A stretch of 64,000 nt of DNA, from NCBI GenBank assembly GCA_028023455.1, contig JAQFVV010006197.1, positions 20,643,254 through 20,707,253 of the forward strand, in the 5' to 3' direction. The stretch is from Epiperipatus broadwayi (Eukaryota; Onychophora; Udeonychophora; Euonychophora; Peripatidae). Position numbers and translations under genes: made by a program. Each line of letters begins with the position of its first letter. Position 1 is the stretch's first letter. Of this stretch, positions 26,906 through 39,818 are shown piece by piece. The notes under the pieces were generated by a model. The model was given only the letters and a program-made list of their open reading frames with translations, did not search any database and had not been told where the DNA came from.

Positions 26906-27118
26906 ATATATATATATAATACATATTTTGCGGGTTCATCCATGTTAAAAACTTTTAATATCAATATACTGACGTTTCGACTTGGTCACAGGCTTGTGTG
27001 ACCAAGTCGAAACGTCAGTATATTGATATTAAAAGTTTTTAACACGGATGAACCCGCAAAATATGTATTTTATATATTTAACCCGTGCAAATCTTCGTTT
27101 TAACATATATATATAATA
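26906..27118. mobile_element. PLE-related foldback inserted in the LINE
   Basis: Arms 26919-26990 and 26993-27066 are inverted copies. Each reads outward from the centre GACCAAGT-CGAAACGTCAG-TATATTGATATTAAAAG and GGATGAACCCGCAAAATATG. The right arm continues about 38 nt further. ATATATATATAAT repeats at both edges (about 26906-26920 and 27105-27118) and may be a TSD, though it is low in information. The CGAAACGT box preceded by half of a stem is the 3' half of the HHR-type motif found in PLE terminal repeats. The inversion point falls inside the ribozyme's stem II. Confidence 0.65.
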
Positions 27119-27600
27119 TTGAGTATGGGTTAACTATGATAATAGTAGGGAAAGTAGTTTACTGTTTGAGGCACTAACAGGTTCATTAGCAACAAGGGAA
27201 TATACACATAAATGGAGAAATGTGAGTGATTTAGTATGCATGTTATGCAAGAAGGGCCTAGAAAATATTAGGCATCTTTTAATTGAATGTAAATGCTTAC
27301 AAGAAGAAAGAATGCAAATAATGAAGTTATAGGAGAATAAATATAAACAAAAAGATTATATAAAAAATGGGTTGTTGGTTTTTATGCTAGGCTTAAAAAA
27401 AGATAAGAGGAATTTAGGTATAAAGACCATATAGTTGACAATGATATTGTTGTGGAAATGAGATGGAGCATAATAGAGAAGAATATGGGCAAAACTTAGG
27501 GTGGGGAATAAAAAGGGAAGATAAGGTGGATAACAGGTTTCTCTGGGCATAATGGCTGAGAGATTTCTGAATCCAAGAGAGGAGAAGCCATAATGTATCA

Positions 27601-28535
27601 CATTGTATCACATAATTAGCAATAAATAGCTATTATATATTACATTGTTATCCCAATAGGGTGATAATATATCAAAAATATATTGCAGCTGTGAGAGAAC
27701 TGTTCTACGATACTGAGTTTTAGTTTCATTATTAATGTTAATAAATAAACAATCATAAAATGAGTTTCTCAAGAATCCATGTGATGTTTGAGTACATTGG
27801 TGGAATATCAAATTTAACATTTCTATTCAATTTGGAGATTTGTTTTCTTTTTCTTTATATTATAATTCTCAGTTGAAAATTCTAATCATTAAGTTAAAAC
27901 GCACCTAATAGCGACCTTTATTTAATATGGGCTTAATTACATGTTGTTTTTAAAAAATATAGGAAATTAAGAATTTATGGGCAATTGGAAAACTGGATTT
28001 ACTTCAGAAAGAGAATGAAAGATATAAACATAATATTACTGGATTGGCCAAGATAAGCTAGACAGCGTTGAAAATTTAAATGGCTGTAAAATCATCTAGT
28101 TTAAAATTAATTTAAAGTACAAAGCTGGTGAAGACTTTTTATTAGATAAACTCCTTCTTTTCAAAATATGCAGAAACCTAGGCAATTAAATTCAAATGAA
28201 AACTTTTTGTTTATTTAAAAAATAGGCATACTTATGTGTAATAACATTTTACATATTATAACATATAATCAGTTTAAAAATATATGACACATTGTAGTGT
28301 TCACTTCAGATTAGATCGAGTGAACAATAAGTCGATTATTAATATAGAGTTTAAATTGTATAAAACATTTTAAAAAATAAACATATACAGAAAATGATAT
28401 TAAGTAGCCAGTTTCAGAGCAAATGAAAATAATTATCTAATGGCTTTCAACTTGTAGATAGATAGTGAGAGATTTACAAACGCCTACACACACATACACA
28501 ACTCCCCCCATATATATATAAATAAAAGGGGATTT
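27601..28535. other. No gene seen
   Basis: Nothing supportable after the end of the LINE relic. Confidence 0.4.
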
Positions 28536-28690
28536 CAATTTTTATTTATAAAGATTGTTGCCTAAACAATAGATTGAGATTCTTGATTGTTAATGATATT
28601 TGTATTAGTTAAGTATTGACTGCTTTCATGTATTTCACACACACATATATGTTAGATATTAATTCAGGTAATTACTTTTGTGTAACTATC
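28536..28690 (+). repeat. Dispersed repeat, copy 1 (pairs with 33.59 kb)
   Basis: GTTGCCTAAACAATAGATTG, TTCTTGATTGTTAATGATAT and later blocks align with GTTGCCTTGACAACAGTTTG and TTGTTGATTGTTATTTATAT at 33613-33660. Both are preceded by a (TA)n stretch. The family is unidentified. Confidence 0.5.
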
Positions 28691-28704
28691 TATGAGTATA
28701 TCCA

Positions 28705-28896
<192 letters not shown>

Positions 28897-29357
28897 ACCA
28901 CCCCCTTAACACCTATCTATTATCCAGCTACCTACATATCCTTCCAGCTACCTACCTACCTATTTATCTGTTTTGCCCATGTAATATGTATCATTGAATA
29001 AATAACAAAAACAAAATTGTGTTATGCAGTCCATAAAACTATCCATCAATCTGTTATAAAGAAACAATGAAGTGGAAAAAGTTAGTCAAACTTTCAGTTA
29101 ATAAACATTTTTTATCGTTTTTCTTATTTATTTCATTGTCTACTAAGAGGAGTTAAATACTCTGTTAATCTTTTTCTTCCATTCACTCTATCTTTGATTT
29201 TTTCTTTTTGCTGCTCTTCCAAATGATGTTTACTTTTTGATACAAACATTTTTTTTTCTCTTTTTTTATCCTTGTACTTTTTCATTCATTTCCCATCCTT
29301 TTTCTCTTTATACCTTTCTATCTTTATAACTTAAATAAGAATAAGGTTCAATTTGTT
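28897..29357. other. No gene seen
   Basis: Degenerate CTACC/CTATC repeats for about 80 bp, then ordinary A+T-rich sequence. Confidence 0.4.
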
Positions 29358-29358
29358 A

Positions 29359-30731
29359 TACACCTGGGTCTTGTTTTACATGATAGATAGGTTCCTCAGA
29401 AAACACGTGCAAAAGAAATTGCACAAAAATAGATGTAACTTACCTTGAAAAAGGGGGGGATATGAACTGTGATTTTTCAAAATCACATAAAAGCAAAGCA
29501 CCAATGTAAAATTACTTTAAAATTCGTGCAGAAAAAAAATTAGGAAATAAAATATGACTAATAAAATTTTCAAATTTGAAAAAAATTGATACAAGACAAA
29601 CTTTTTTTAACTATAAAATTTAATTTTATTCAAAACAATATATTTTTATGCATAATTTACAGTACAGTAATTTACATTTTTTTTATACACGTTTTAATTA
29701 TTATTGCTATTTGCTGATAAACAGGTTCGTTTGCAAACTGGTAAAAAATCGGATTCTTCACAAGAGGAAATACAACTAGCACCAATTTCATTCTCATGTT
29801 GTCTTAGTGGTTTTCTGGTGACAATGTAATTAGTAATTAATCTTTGAGATGATGATTTTATTAATTGTTTATGAAGCTCGTGATATCCAGACTTACAACC
29901 ATTTAGCTCTCATTGGAATTTAAGAGCACATTCGTGATTAGTGTCATTAATAAGAAAATAATTTGCCAACTGATTAGAAAATTGGAGACCTTCTTGAATC
30001 ATTTTTGCAGTGAAAGGAACAGGTTCCACTTCTGTTTCATTATCTTTTTTTACACAGCTGGGAAAAATTTAATTAAAACTAACAACTAAAAATTAAATTC
30101 TTATTTTTGTCTTTAATTTTTTAATTTTCAATTCTGTTTAAAAATCAAATTTCATTTCACATCACATTAATTTCAGGTCGCCTTAAGTAATTTTTAAATT
30201 GTTAATTACAATTAAAAATCAGATTTTAATTTTTAATTGTCAAATTTAATTGTGCCCACTGCTATTATTCACCTTTCAAAAATAAACTTGCGGATACTAA
30301 ATGATTAATAATTGATTATGTTTTTTTTAAAAAAGCAAAAACAGAATGTGATTTAAAATGCAAAATTAACACGCACAATGTTTGAACAAATTTACATTAT
30401 AATCTTGTAAAATTTAATGTGTGTACATAAAATGTGGAAATCATGATTTTAATTTCATTATTGCATAAAATCTTACTATTACAAAGCACTGAAAATATTG
30501 AAATTATTAAGATGAAAGTTGAATTCCAATAATGTGCTATTACTTTAAATATGATGTAAGTGCATGAAATTTATTATTTAAAGTAATAGCGCATTATTGG
30601 AGTTCGACTTCCAATCTAATACAGTGTTAATGCATGAAAGAAAACCACATACAAAAATATTAAGAAGAAACACGAATCGCATAACTTCAAAATCATGTTA
30701 AATAAATCCATGTAAAACAAGACCCAGGTAT
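29359..30731 (-). mobile_element. Tigger/pogo-like DNA transposon relic
   Basis: Terminal inverted repeats ACCTGGGTCTTGTTTTACATG (29362-29382 and its complement 30709-30729) bracket about 1.37 kb, with TATA outside both ends, compatible with the TA target of Tc1/mariner-pogo elements. On the minus strand (about 30060-29690) the frame reads FTAKMIQEGLQFSNQLANYFL, then INDTNHECALKFQ, a stop, ELNGCKSGYHELHKQLIKSSSQRLITNYI. This fits the C-terminal tail of Tigger-type (CENP-B-related) transposases. The DDE domain is missing, so this is an internally deleted, non-autonomous copy. A 35-bp palindrome (30516-30550 / 30576-30610) lies near the right end. Confidence 0.7.
30516..30610. repeat. Inverted repeat with 35-bp arms inside the Tigger-like element
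   Basis: AAGTTGAATTCCAATAATGT on the left pairs with ACTTCCAATC-adjacent GCATTATTGGAGTTCGACTT on the right, around a 25-bp loop. Mismatches are mostly C/T-type transitions. Confidence 0.75.
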
Positions 30732-31390
30732 ATATCTGTTATGCCATGAGATAGGGAATCTTGATAATGAGATTATGGATTTATGTAATAACATTTTAAT
30801 TTAATTATACCCACAATAAATCTGACTCCAAACTTTTCTTTTTTTTCCCTTAAAAAAGCTCTTGCTTGTGAGAAAACAGTGGTAGAGATAGATTTATCAC
30901 ATTGACAGTACTTAGTTGCGATATTGCATGAGTCAACACAATCATTAATAAGTCATTTAAAAATTGGGTTTGACTTGGGAGTTTTCTCAGAAAATAATTA
31001 TATAATTGGATTTTATTTAGAAATTTGTCTGTTTACTATAAAGATGATATGATTTAGAAAAATCGCATAAAAATGCTCTCTCTGCAACAATCTGGCTGAT
31101 GGTAAAATCTAAATAAATAATAAATCAATAAAAATAGTTGTCAATATTTTAAGGCTAATATAGGTAAAATAGTAAATTGTGGTAGAATATTTTTTCTTTA
31201 AATATGAGCAAATAAAGTGTTCAAGTTTTTTTTTTTGGGTATAAACTTCTGAAGATTGAATCTATATATCATTTATGTACACCCCTGTTAATGAAAATAT
31301 CTACAGAAAAGGTAGCTTAAAAATATTCTGCTTTATTACTATCTAGCATATTTTCATTCTAACATATATACCATGTTTTCATGACAAAAA
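30732..31390. other. No gene seen
   Basis: Nothing supportable. Confidence 0.4.
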
Positions 31391-31391
31391 A

Positions 31392-31530
31392 ATCAAGTCA
31401 GATGTCACATGTCTTAATTTAATAAGCTTGTATTTACAAATGTTATATATAGAGCTCGTAAAATAAGCTCTTAATATTCTTAAAGCTTGTTAAGAGCTTA
31501 TTTTGTGAGCTCTATATATATCATGTTTTC
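31392..31530. repeat. Short relic related to hammerhead family 2, with hairpin
   Basis: CAAGTCAGATGTCACATG and AGCTTGTATTTACAAATGT match CAAGTCAGATGTCACATGAC and AGCTTGCACTTACAAATATG of the family-2 monomer at 45.54 kb. GAGCTCGTAAAATAAGCTCTTAA then forms a hairpin (31447-31473 / 31490-31517). No ribozyme core remains. Confidence 0.5.
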
Positions 31531-31754
31531 ATTAACAGTCAAGTATTATATTAGCTCAGAAAGAAAAAAAATTATTTATAGTTCAATAATATTTATAGCA
31601 AGTCTTAAATAAATTACTACTTTAATAAATAGATATCATATTTTTAATTGCAAGAACTACTATATCAGTAATTTATTGATATTATTTTTACCATACAGAA
31701 AAAGAATCTGAATTAAAACCAATTTTTTTTTTTATGTTGCACTTCAAGTATGCA

Positions 31755-32427
31755 ATAGTCAAATATGTTTAAAATACATATATACAAGCAACAAAGATTA
31801 CAAATTATAAAATTATTATATAAAAGCCTTTTTCGGCAAATTATGTTTTTTGCCCTTTTCAATATGTCTCCACGATTTAAAGCACATACAGTGACATCTA
31901 TATCAACATATGAGAGAAGACAGATAAACAAATGGATATCTGACACGATCTATTATGTGATTTCCCCCCTCAATTCTACTACAAAATTACTCTGTTATAT
32001 ATATTGAATGCATATATATCCACATATATTAATTAATTAATTATCCATTCTTTATCCACTAACCACTTATTATTTAACTTAATGGATATATACAAAACAT
32101 CCATTAAGTTAAATAATAAATGGTTAATGGATGGATAGTTAATTAATTAATATATGTGGATATATATCCATTCAATATATATAACAGAGTAATTTTGTAG
32201 TAGAATTGAGGAAAAAAATCACATAATAGATCATATCAGATATCCATTTGTTTATCTGCCTTCTCTCATATGTTGATATAGATGTTGCTGTATGTGCTTT
32301 AAATTGTGGAGACATATTGAAAAGGGCAAAAAACATAATTTGCCAAAAATGGCTTTTATATAATAATTTTATAATTTGTAATCTTTGTTGCTCATATATA
32401 TATATTTTAAACATATTTGACTATTAT
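31755..32427. mobile_element. Foldback element with arms of about 320 bp
   Basis: 31755-32076 and 32106-32427 are inverted copies with few differences, folding around AATGGATATATACAAAACAT near 32080-32100. The open reading frames on the two arms are mirror images of one another (FKIHIYKQQRLQIIKLLYKS and FKIYIYEQQRLQIIKLLYKS); no known protein is recognised. A non-autonomous foldback or MITE is the best description. Its ends begin AGTCAAATATGTTT. Confidence 0.8.
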
Positions 32428-32639
32428 TTTTACTATGACAAACTATATTTCTGTTAAAAAATTCAAGTATTGAAATACATCTGTGATGTTTACTAGAATA
32501 TCTCTTTCAGCAAGCAATAAGTTCAGTATTGTACACTAGATTCATGACTCTCTGGTAATTGCTACAAGTCTAGTATATCCCATAATGTTTTTATTATGTA
32601 AATCCTAATTCGCACATTGATAATAGCTATATATATTTA

Positions 32640-32700
32640 CTGATGAGTAGCGCTCACAATTCACAATGCATGCGTGAAAGGTAGTTAGCCTCTACCTAAA
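32640..32700 (+). ncRNA. Hammerhead-like motif, isolated (tentative)
   Basis: CTGATGA (32640-32646) and GAAA (32676-32679) are followed by a strong 6-bp stem III, AGGTAG / CTACCT with loop TTAGCCT (32679-32697), and then A, allowed at the cleavage position. Stem II is weak (GCGC / GCGT with a TA bulge and long loop). Stem I pairing to the surrounding A/T sequence is poor. Could be chance. Confidence 0.35.
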
Positions 32701-33585
32701 TTACATATATATCTAAAAATACTATGTTATTCACTATTTGTATGTGTATTTATTAATAGTCCAGATAATAAATAAATTTTTCCTAATAGCCTGCATTTTC
32801 AATTTCTGGAGAAATATTTGTTTTATAACAAACTATCAACCTAAAATAAGATTATGTTTTAGGTCCAAGTAATTTTAAGGCAAAGAAACTATTTTTTTTT
32901 TTATGTTTTTAATACCCACCATTTGAATTTGAATAATATACTTGTTATTTAAAAGTTAACCTTGATAGCATAGAAAATTATAGTATTTATAATTTAGAAA
33001 TAGAGAGCTTTATCTTTTTTTGTTATTAAAAGCTTTATGATTTATTGCACAAAATCTGCAACATTTAAACTCATTTCGATTCATATATATATATTCTTTT
33101 CTCTAGCTGATGAATATATGTGCCATGCATTTTAGTAACAAAGAGAGCTCAACAAAATTTATGGCACTGCTTAAAAATTTAATGCTTATATAAACTATTT
33201 CAAAAGAATAGTTTAGTGCAAGGGTAAAATTATCTACTCAAGAACTAAAGAGTTTTAGATCATACTTAGCCTATTACTTACGAAATGTCATCTGACTTCT
33301 CGAGCAGCAAAACATTTTTATTTATTTTAAAGAATAGGAAGCGATAGTAATCTAACCAATAATGATTAACTTTTGTTATTTGATTGTTAAAACTCTATCA
33401 TCTAATAACTATACTCAAATCAAATTATGAATATATATATACATGCATATATGTGTGTTTTCATATATATGTATGTATGTGAGAGAATGCTTATTAGTAC
33501 AAATATAAATAATTTTTTATATATGTAAATTTAAAAAATTAAACAAATTTACATAGGCGAGCATATATAATGCATGTTCACGCAT
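32701..33585. other. No gene seen
   Basis: A/T-rich sequence with (TA)n and TATG runs near 33425-33480. Confidence 0.4.
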
Positions 33586-33745
33586 ATATATATATATATT
33601 ATTGTTAAAAGGGAGTTGCCTTGACAACAGTTTGAAATTGTTGATTGTTATTTATATTGTGATTATCTAAATGTTGTCTGATTTTTAATGATACATAGAT
33701 TTGGATGTGGTTGGCTTTTTGTTTTTGCGTGTGCATATACTGTAT
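33586..33745 (+). repeat. Dispersed repeat, copy 2 (pairs with 28.54 kb)
   Basis: Aligns with 28536-28690 over about 120 bp. Both copies sit beside (TA)n. Confidence 0.5.
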
Positions 33746-35340
33746 ATAAAAACATAGGCAATTAGATAGATAGTCGATTACTAATCTTCTTAAACAGTAC
33801 ATATTTTATCTGCTAATTTTATTTTAAAAAAGAAATAAAACTTATTCTGACTTAGAATTTATTAGAAAGTAAATTAGAACGCAAAAGCAACATTCAAGAC
33901 AACCGTCTAATCTGCAAGTGTTGAAGTTATATTCCAGCTTGTTAGTGCTTTTTGTTCAAATTTCGAAATGACTTGTCAAAGCGCTAACGAGTAAAGAAAG
34001 GATTTGCACATACCAAGGTATTGAATAATGAAGGTTATACAAACAAAATTTAGAATTGATGGAATGTGTAAAGAAGTTCATTAAACTACGTTTGAATATA
34101 TTATTACTTTCAGTGGACTTTATTCCAGTTATTTGAAATTCAAATTTAACTTTTCCTCTTAAGTTTAATATATATATTAAATACGTATGCTGGCTATGTA
34201 AATATATATATATTAAAAAAAAAAAAACAACTGCGGAAGTGGGTGATATTAAATGCAGATAATTTTGATGTGTTTTTGATAAAGACATGGAGGTCTTTTA
34301 TATCGATATAATAGAACACTGAATATTTTAAAATTATTATAAAATATTTTAATATAAGAATGGAAAACTATAATGAATAAATTTGGATAAGAATGAACAT
34401 TAGAAATAAAATAAATATATTACAATTAACTGAGAAAAAAAAAATACGATTTTTTTTACATAAAAACAAAACCAAACACAATAACAGTCCATTAAAGAAG
34501 CATCTAAATAAACTCGCAAATGAGTTGAATTAAAAAAAAAAGTTATTGAAAAGAGTAAATTAATTGAAAGTTTATTATTGCAGACCCGAACAGATTAAGC
34601 TTATGAAGAGTTTATCATTGCTGAACTAAAGACAAAAGCTATTATTTCATGACAACGAAGGGAACCCTTAAAAAGTAGAAGAATATCAAGTTAAGGTTAA
34701 AATTATGATTTGAATATCCATACAAATCATTCCGTTTAATGCAAATTTAATTTTTGTAAAAAAACTTTTATTTTTGAAAGATTTTAACACTTTGTTTAAT
34801 TATAGTTCTTTATTATATTCACTGCCTTTTTTAGAATATTTTTAAAGCAATCTTTTTATCTAAATAAGTCCTTTTTTCCCCATGGAAACAATGTTTATGT
34901 TTATTATATAATATTTCACACACCATCCATTAAACATTCTTAAATTAAACAATTTCTGTGTATATGTATATAAGTAGGAGATACTGATCTCACTTCCAAA
35001 CAATAAATTGGGCAAAATAATGGTACTTAGCACCTTATCTTTTAACTGGTTAAATACATCAGCAGTTTATTTAATAATCTCTATTTTTAACCATTCAGTT
35101 ATATTTAATCATCACATATGTATTATAGAGATGATAGTCAACAACACTTTTTCATATTAAACATATGGCACCAAACATTGGAAAACATCCTTCAGTAATG
35201 GTTTAAAATGGTAACTATGATTAATCTATATAAGTGGTAGGTTATTTTTCTAGCATGCCCTCAAGTTTACCCAAAATTATTCTTGAATTTACAATGATCA
35301 TCATTATTTTTAATCTTCATAAATGTTCTAGAAATTTGAT
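33746..35340. other. No gene seen
   Basis: No coding signal. A short inverted repeat GTTAGTGCTTT / AAAGCGCTAAC spans about 33942-33990. Confidence 0.4.
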
Positions 35341-35344
35341 AAAA

Positions 35345-35612
35345 CCATCAAAACAACATGTGATCACTATTTTATATGCCAACACAGATTGTTAATAACA
35401 GTAAAAACTCTTTGTATACTATTGCCACCAAGTGAAAGCCTTAATAATAAATGGTTGCAAAAAGTTTTGTGCCTAAAATCCCATCTAGTGCCATCCAATA
35501 TCCTCAGCCTTTGCTAGCTTGTGGCTTTCATCAGTGAGTAGCCTTGGATTTAAGAGCACTGTACATAGATTTTAGGATCTAATACAACTCTTTCTTCAGC
35601 CATTTTTTACAT
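35345..35612 (-). mobile_element. Diverged hammerhead repeat, family 1
   Basis: Order and sequence follow the family-1 monomer: GTGATCAC, AGCCTTAATAAT, GTGCCTAAAATCCCATCTAG, CCAATATCCTCAG, GTGGCTTTCATCAGTGAG, AGCACTGTACATAGATTTT. The minus-strand ribozyme keeps CTGATGA and AAGC-CACAA-GCTA. GAAA is disrupted (GCAAA), so it is probably inactive. Confidence 0.65.
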
Positions 35613-36454
35613 ATTTGGTTAAGTGTATGAATAGTATGTTACTATTAGAAATTTATTAAATTAAAGACATTATTAATACTATTCCATTCAGAGAAAAACA
35701 TTTAATCATAAAATACAACTATTTTTATCAAAGCCAGCTATTATATTCAATAAAAACAAAAAATGTAAACAAACAATGAAAATACAAAATTATATATTTA
35801 AATGTTCATGTTTAAAATAAACTCAAATGAACTTTGTTAGGTTTTTTGTTTATTACTGAGTCAATGTTAATTTTATGTTTTCTGTCATCATGTTCTGTGC
35901 AAACCTTTAGGTTCTAAAAATGTTGTTGATACTGTAAAATCTGTTTTACTTTTGTTATATTGTATACATATATGCTACTTTAATATTACATTATAATCCA
36001 CAGCAATTCATTATAACCATTAAAAAAAAAACAATGGTTAGTTACGTGAATAATATGAGTACTTTTACTGGGATAAATTTTATCATTGTCATTATTAATA
36101 ATTGATTAATGAATATTTCATTAAAGTCTTTTTTTTACATAATTTTTTTATTTTTTATTGAACAGAATGCATATGAAAAAGGACCATTCAAAGTTTATTG
36201 ACACTAATTTTATTTTTATTTTCGTTTATTTTATCATAAAATATCTTTACATGCTTAAACAGTGCTGTTTCTAAAACTTTTTATCTATTAAATCAGAATA
36301 TATATTTTAGATAGGAAAAATATATTTGATATAGTTTTTAATCCTAAAGAAGTATAGATGTTTTTCATTTAAAATAAGGACAGAAAACATAAAATGTAGA
36401 CTTGGAAATGAACAGAAACTCTAATAATGTTCACCTGAATGCATTATGGAACAC
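35613..36454. other. No gene seen
   Basis: Nothing supportable. Confidence 0.4.
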
Positions 36455-37118
36455 ATGACTTAAATGTCACATGAACACCATTTCTTATGCTTGCTTTAAC
36501 TGTTATTAAAACAGGCAAACTCACTATATGTATTGCCACATACAGCAAGCTAGAGTAATCAATGGATGCCAGAAGGCTTGTGCATAAAATCCCCATCTCG
36601 TGCCTACTCACCCAATATCTCCAGACTATATGTATAGTGAGTTTTGCCTGTTTTATAAGTTATAAGTAAGCATAAGAAATTGTGATCATGTGTTGTTTAT
36701 TGGCTTAAAACCAATCCTGACTAATAGGGTAGTGGTGGCTATGGTTATAAAAAAACCAAAGACACCACAATATATAGGTACTGAACTGAGTTCATACCTA
36801 TATGACTACATAAGCTAATGAGTTTGGATTGAAAATATTAAGTTGTTTTTAATTTAAGACTCATAGTTTTATAGTTAAAGGGAGATAAAAGGTGGCTCTA
36901 GAGGATTGCATTAGATCCTAAGATCTAGGTGCAGTGCTCTCAGATCAAGGCTCTTTACTGATGAAGGCCACAAACCAGAAACTAGTCTGGGGATATTGAA
37001 TGAGTAGGCACTAGACAGGGATTTTATGCACAAGCCTTCTGGCATCCATTGCTTACTCTAGCTTGCTGTGTGTGGCAATAGGTATAGTAAGTTTTGCCTG
37101 TTTTAATGACTTAAATGT
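36455..37118. mobile_element. Hammerhead retroelement, family 1, inverted dimer with 13-bp TSD
   Basis: ATGACTTAAATGT is duplicated at 36455-36467 and 37106-37118. Inside lie a partial minus-strand monomer (36468 to about 36625, ending at CCAATATCTCCAGACTA) and a full plus-strand monomer (about 36625-37105). The minus copy stops within a few bases of where the ribozyme would cleave. No protein is encoded. The plus monomer carries an HHR with intact core (36945-37000). Confidence 0.85.
36945..37000 (+). ncRNA. Hammerhead ribozyme, family 1
   Basis: CTGATGA is at 36958-36964, GAAA at 36978-36981 and the cleavage triplet GTC at 36985-36987. Stem I pairs GCTCTTTA with TGGGGATATTG using wobbles, with an internal loop. 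Stem III is AC/GT with a 2-nt loop. Stem II is weakened (AGG...ACCA, A-A at the first position). Core bases are all present, so residual activity is possible. Confidence 0.7.
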
Positions 37119-38255
37119 ATAATTTTATAATTCCTTTTTTTAAAATTTAATGCAATAGTTGTTTTAGACAAGAGCTTTTATGATCAAAAATGCATTAAGA
37201 TTGCAATTAATGTTAATAGAGTTTTTACCGTGATTGAAGATATATTAACATTGTTTTTTAAATATTTTAGAAGAATTTATTGTAACTGCTTAGTAAATTT
37301 TAAGCTATAATTTATAAAAAGTGTTTATTGAAATGTTTTGAAGATGGCTAACAGACAAACAAAAACAGTCATCACAAAAAGGTATATATATATTACAAAA
37401 AAGCTGTTAAATGTTGAAGTAAAAAAGCTGACATCTAAAATGAATGTTCTATTTGGAGAAAGCAGTGAACTTAAACAAAAAAGAAATTAAAAATTAACGA
37501 AAACAACCCATTTAGCAATATACGAGTATATAAAATTAACTTGAACGAAAAGAAAATAATGTCATTTAATGATGATTTAATTGCATCATAAGGTAGAAAA
37601 ATACTGGAAAAAATAAATCTCAAAGGTATAAAATATTCTATTGGAAAGAAAGTTATTTCAGCTATAAAAAAAGATGACATGTTTACTATAGAAAAATATT
37701 TTACAAAATAAATAAATAAATAAAGAACATAAAAGTTAAATAGCCAATGTAATAACATCAATTTATATATGACAAAAGACTAAGGTTAAAAATAACAGAA
37801 AATATATATATAAAGAAGAAATATATATATTTTTAAAATAATTTTTTTTGAATAAATTGTTTATTTTTATTTTTACAAGTATAGTGATCATGCTAGGAAA
37901 ATTGTTTATATTTATTTAGTTAAAATCCACAAAATCAAATGTAAGAATGAGAAAAATTTATTTAAATCTTATTTTAAAAATAATGGACTTTGAAAATGTC
38001 GAGTGAAATTGCATAAATATTCAGTGAATTCTTCAGTTTTAAATTATAAAGAATTCAACTAAACATTACTAAACCATACTAGGATCAATGTTACTTATAA
38101 AATTAAAATATTACAATTTTTATTATTTTTTTTTTTAAAATTGTTTTCAAATTCTAAAATAATGTATTGTCATTGGAAATACTTGTGAATGCAAACTTGT
38201 AACTAGATCAGAAAGTGGAAATTAGATAAAAAATGAGTATGTTTTATCTAAATAG
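37119..38255. other. No gene seen
   Basis: A/T-rich sequence; the minus-strand reading frame at 37471-37761 is low-complexity and matches nothing I recognise. Confidence 0.4.
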
Positions 38256-39818
38256 AAAAATTAAAAAACCATTAAACATCACATGATCACCATTTCTTAT
38301 GCTTGCTCAAGCTGTTAAAACAGGCAAAACTTTCCATACAGTAGTGTGACTCAGTGCAAGCCAAAGTAATCAATGGATGCAAGGTTTGTGCATAAAATTC
38401 CTATCTACTGTCTACTTATCCAATATCTTGAGACTAGTTTCTAGCTTGTGGATTTTATCAGTGAGGAGCCTTGGATCTGAGAGCACTGCACCTATAACTT
38501 AGGATCTAATGCAACCCTTCAGCAGCCACCTTTATCTCTAACTACAAAACTATGAGTCTGAAATTGAAAACAATAATATTTTCAATCCAAGCTCATTAGT
38601 TTATATAGTCATATAGGTCTGAACTCAATTCAGTACCCACACATTTTGGAGTTTTTGGTTCTTTAATAACCATAGCCACCACTATCCTATTAAAATGATT
38701 GTTATTAAACCATTAAACATTGCATGATCACCATTTCTTATGCTTTCTCAAGCTGTTAAAACAGGCAAAACTCTCCATACAGTAGTGCCACTTGGTGCAA
38801 GCCAGAGTAATCAATGGATACAAAAAGGTTTGTGCATAAAATTTCTATATATTGCTTTACTCACACTGCAACTTGATCTTAGGATCTAATGCAACCCTCA
38901 AGCAGTCACATTTAACTCTACTTAACTACAAAACTATGAGTCTAAAATTGAAAACAAGATTTTCAATCCAATCTCATTAGCTTATATAGTCATAGAGGGC
39001 TGAACTCTGTTCAGTACCCATACATTTTGCTACCTAATAGGACAGTAGTGGCTATGGTTATTAAAGAACCAAAGACACTAAAATATATGGGTAGTGAACT
39101 GAGTTCAGACATATATGACTTTATAAGCTAATAAGCTTAGATTAAAATATTATGTTTGGAGGGTTGCATTAGATTCTAGTATTTAGATGTAGTGCTGTCA
39201 GATCCAAAGCTTCTCACTGATGAAATCTGCAAGCTATAAACTAATTTGGGGATATTGGATGAGTAGGCACTAGATAGATATTTTTATGCTCAAAACTTCT
39301 TGCATCCATTGATTACTCTGGCTTGCATTAAATGGCACTACTGCATGGAGAGTTTTGACAGCTTGAAAAAGCATAAGAAAGGGTGATCATGTGATGTTTA
39401 GTGGTTTAATACCAATCCTACCTAATAGGATAGTGGTAACTATGGTTATTAAAGAACCAAAGACACAAAAATGTATGGGTACTGAACTGAGTTCAGACCT
39501 ATAAGACTATGTAAGCTAATGAGCTTGGATTGTAAATCTTGTGTTTTCAACTTAGACTCATAGTTTTATAGTTAAGTAGAGATAAACGGTGACTTTTGGA
39601 GGGTTGCATTAGCTCCTAAGATCTAGGTGAAGTGCTCTCAATCCAAAGCTCCTCACTGATGACAGTGACAAGCTAGAAACTAGTCTGGAGATATTGGAAG
39701 AGTAGGTACTAGATAGGGATTTTATGCACAAACCTTTTTGTATCTATTGATTACTCTGGCTTGCATTGAGTGGCACTAATGTGTGGAGAGTTTTGCCTGG
39801 TTTAAAAATTAAAAAAAC
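38256..39818. mobile_element. Hammerhead retroelement, family 1, inverted tetramer
   Basis: AAAAATTAAAAAA flanks the block (about 38256-38269 and 39804-39818) and is a likely but low-complexity TSD. Four monomers are joined: two in minus orientation (38270-38700; 38701-39030, the latter lacking most of its ribozyme) and two in plus orientation (about 39031-39423; 39424-39803). Shared blocks include ACCTAATAGGATAGTGG, GGTACTGAACTGAGTTCAGA, GGAGGGTTGCATTAG, GTGCATAAAATT and GGCAAAACT. The period is about 390-430 bp. There is no coding capacity. Ribozymes near 38432 (-) and 39226 (+) have core mutations; the one at 39656 (+) keeps the core. Confidence 0.85.
39643..39700 (+). ncRNA. Hammerhead ribozyme, family 1
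   Basis: CTGATGA is at 39656-39662, GAAA at 39676-39679, followed by CTAGTC. Stem I is GCTCCTCA paired with TGGAGATATTGG, including an internal loop. Stem II AGT / GCT is short. Core intact. Confidence 0.7.

Larger units (their letters stand above)
25279..27600 (+). pseudogene. Non-LTR retrotransposon relic with RT and C-terminal zinc motif
   Basis: Several frames together give the order of a LINE polyprotein. FPDSWNNTRVMLLFKRKDKDHRKLNNYRWVNVIE (from 25425) matches the 'P..W....v.liyKgkg....NYR.i.l' block. MVFINIEKAYDRA (about 25664-25706) holds the first catalytic aspartate region. SSMGLKKGCLISPILFLLYLSEIERA (25838-25915) and LLFADD (25985-26002) follow. The 3' part at 27170-27310 reads GSLATREYTHKWRNVSDLVCMLCKKGLENIRHLLIECKCL, a C-x2-C-x8-H-x4-C zinc motif of the kind at the C-terminus of many LINEs. 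Many stops and frameshifts make it dead. It is interrupted by an internal inverted duplication (26061-26201) and a foldback insertion (26919-27105). Confidence 0.8.
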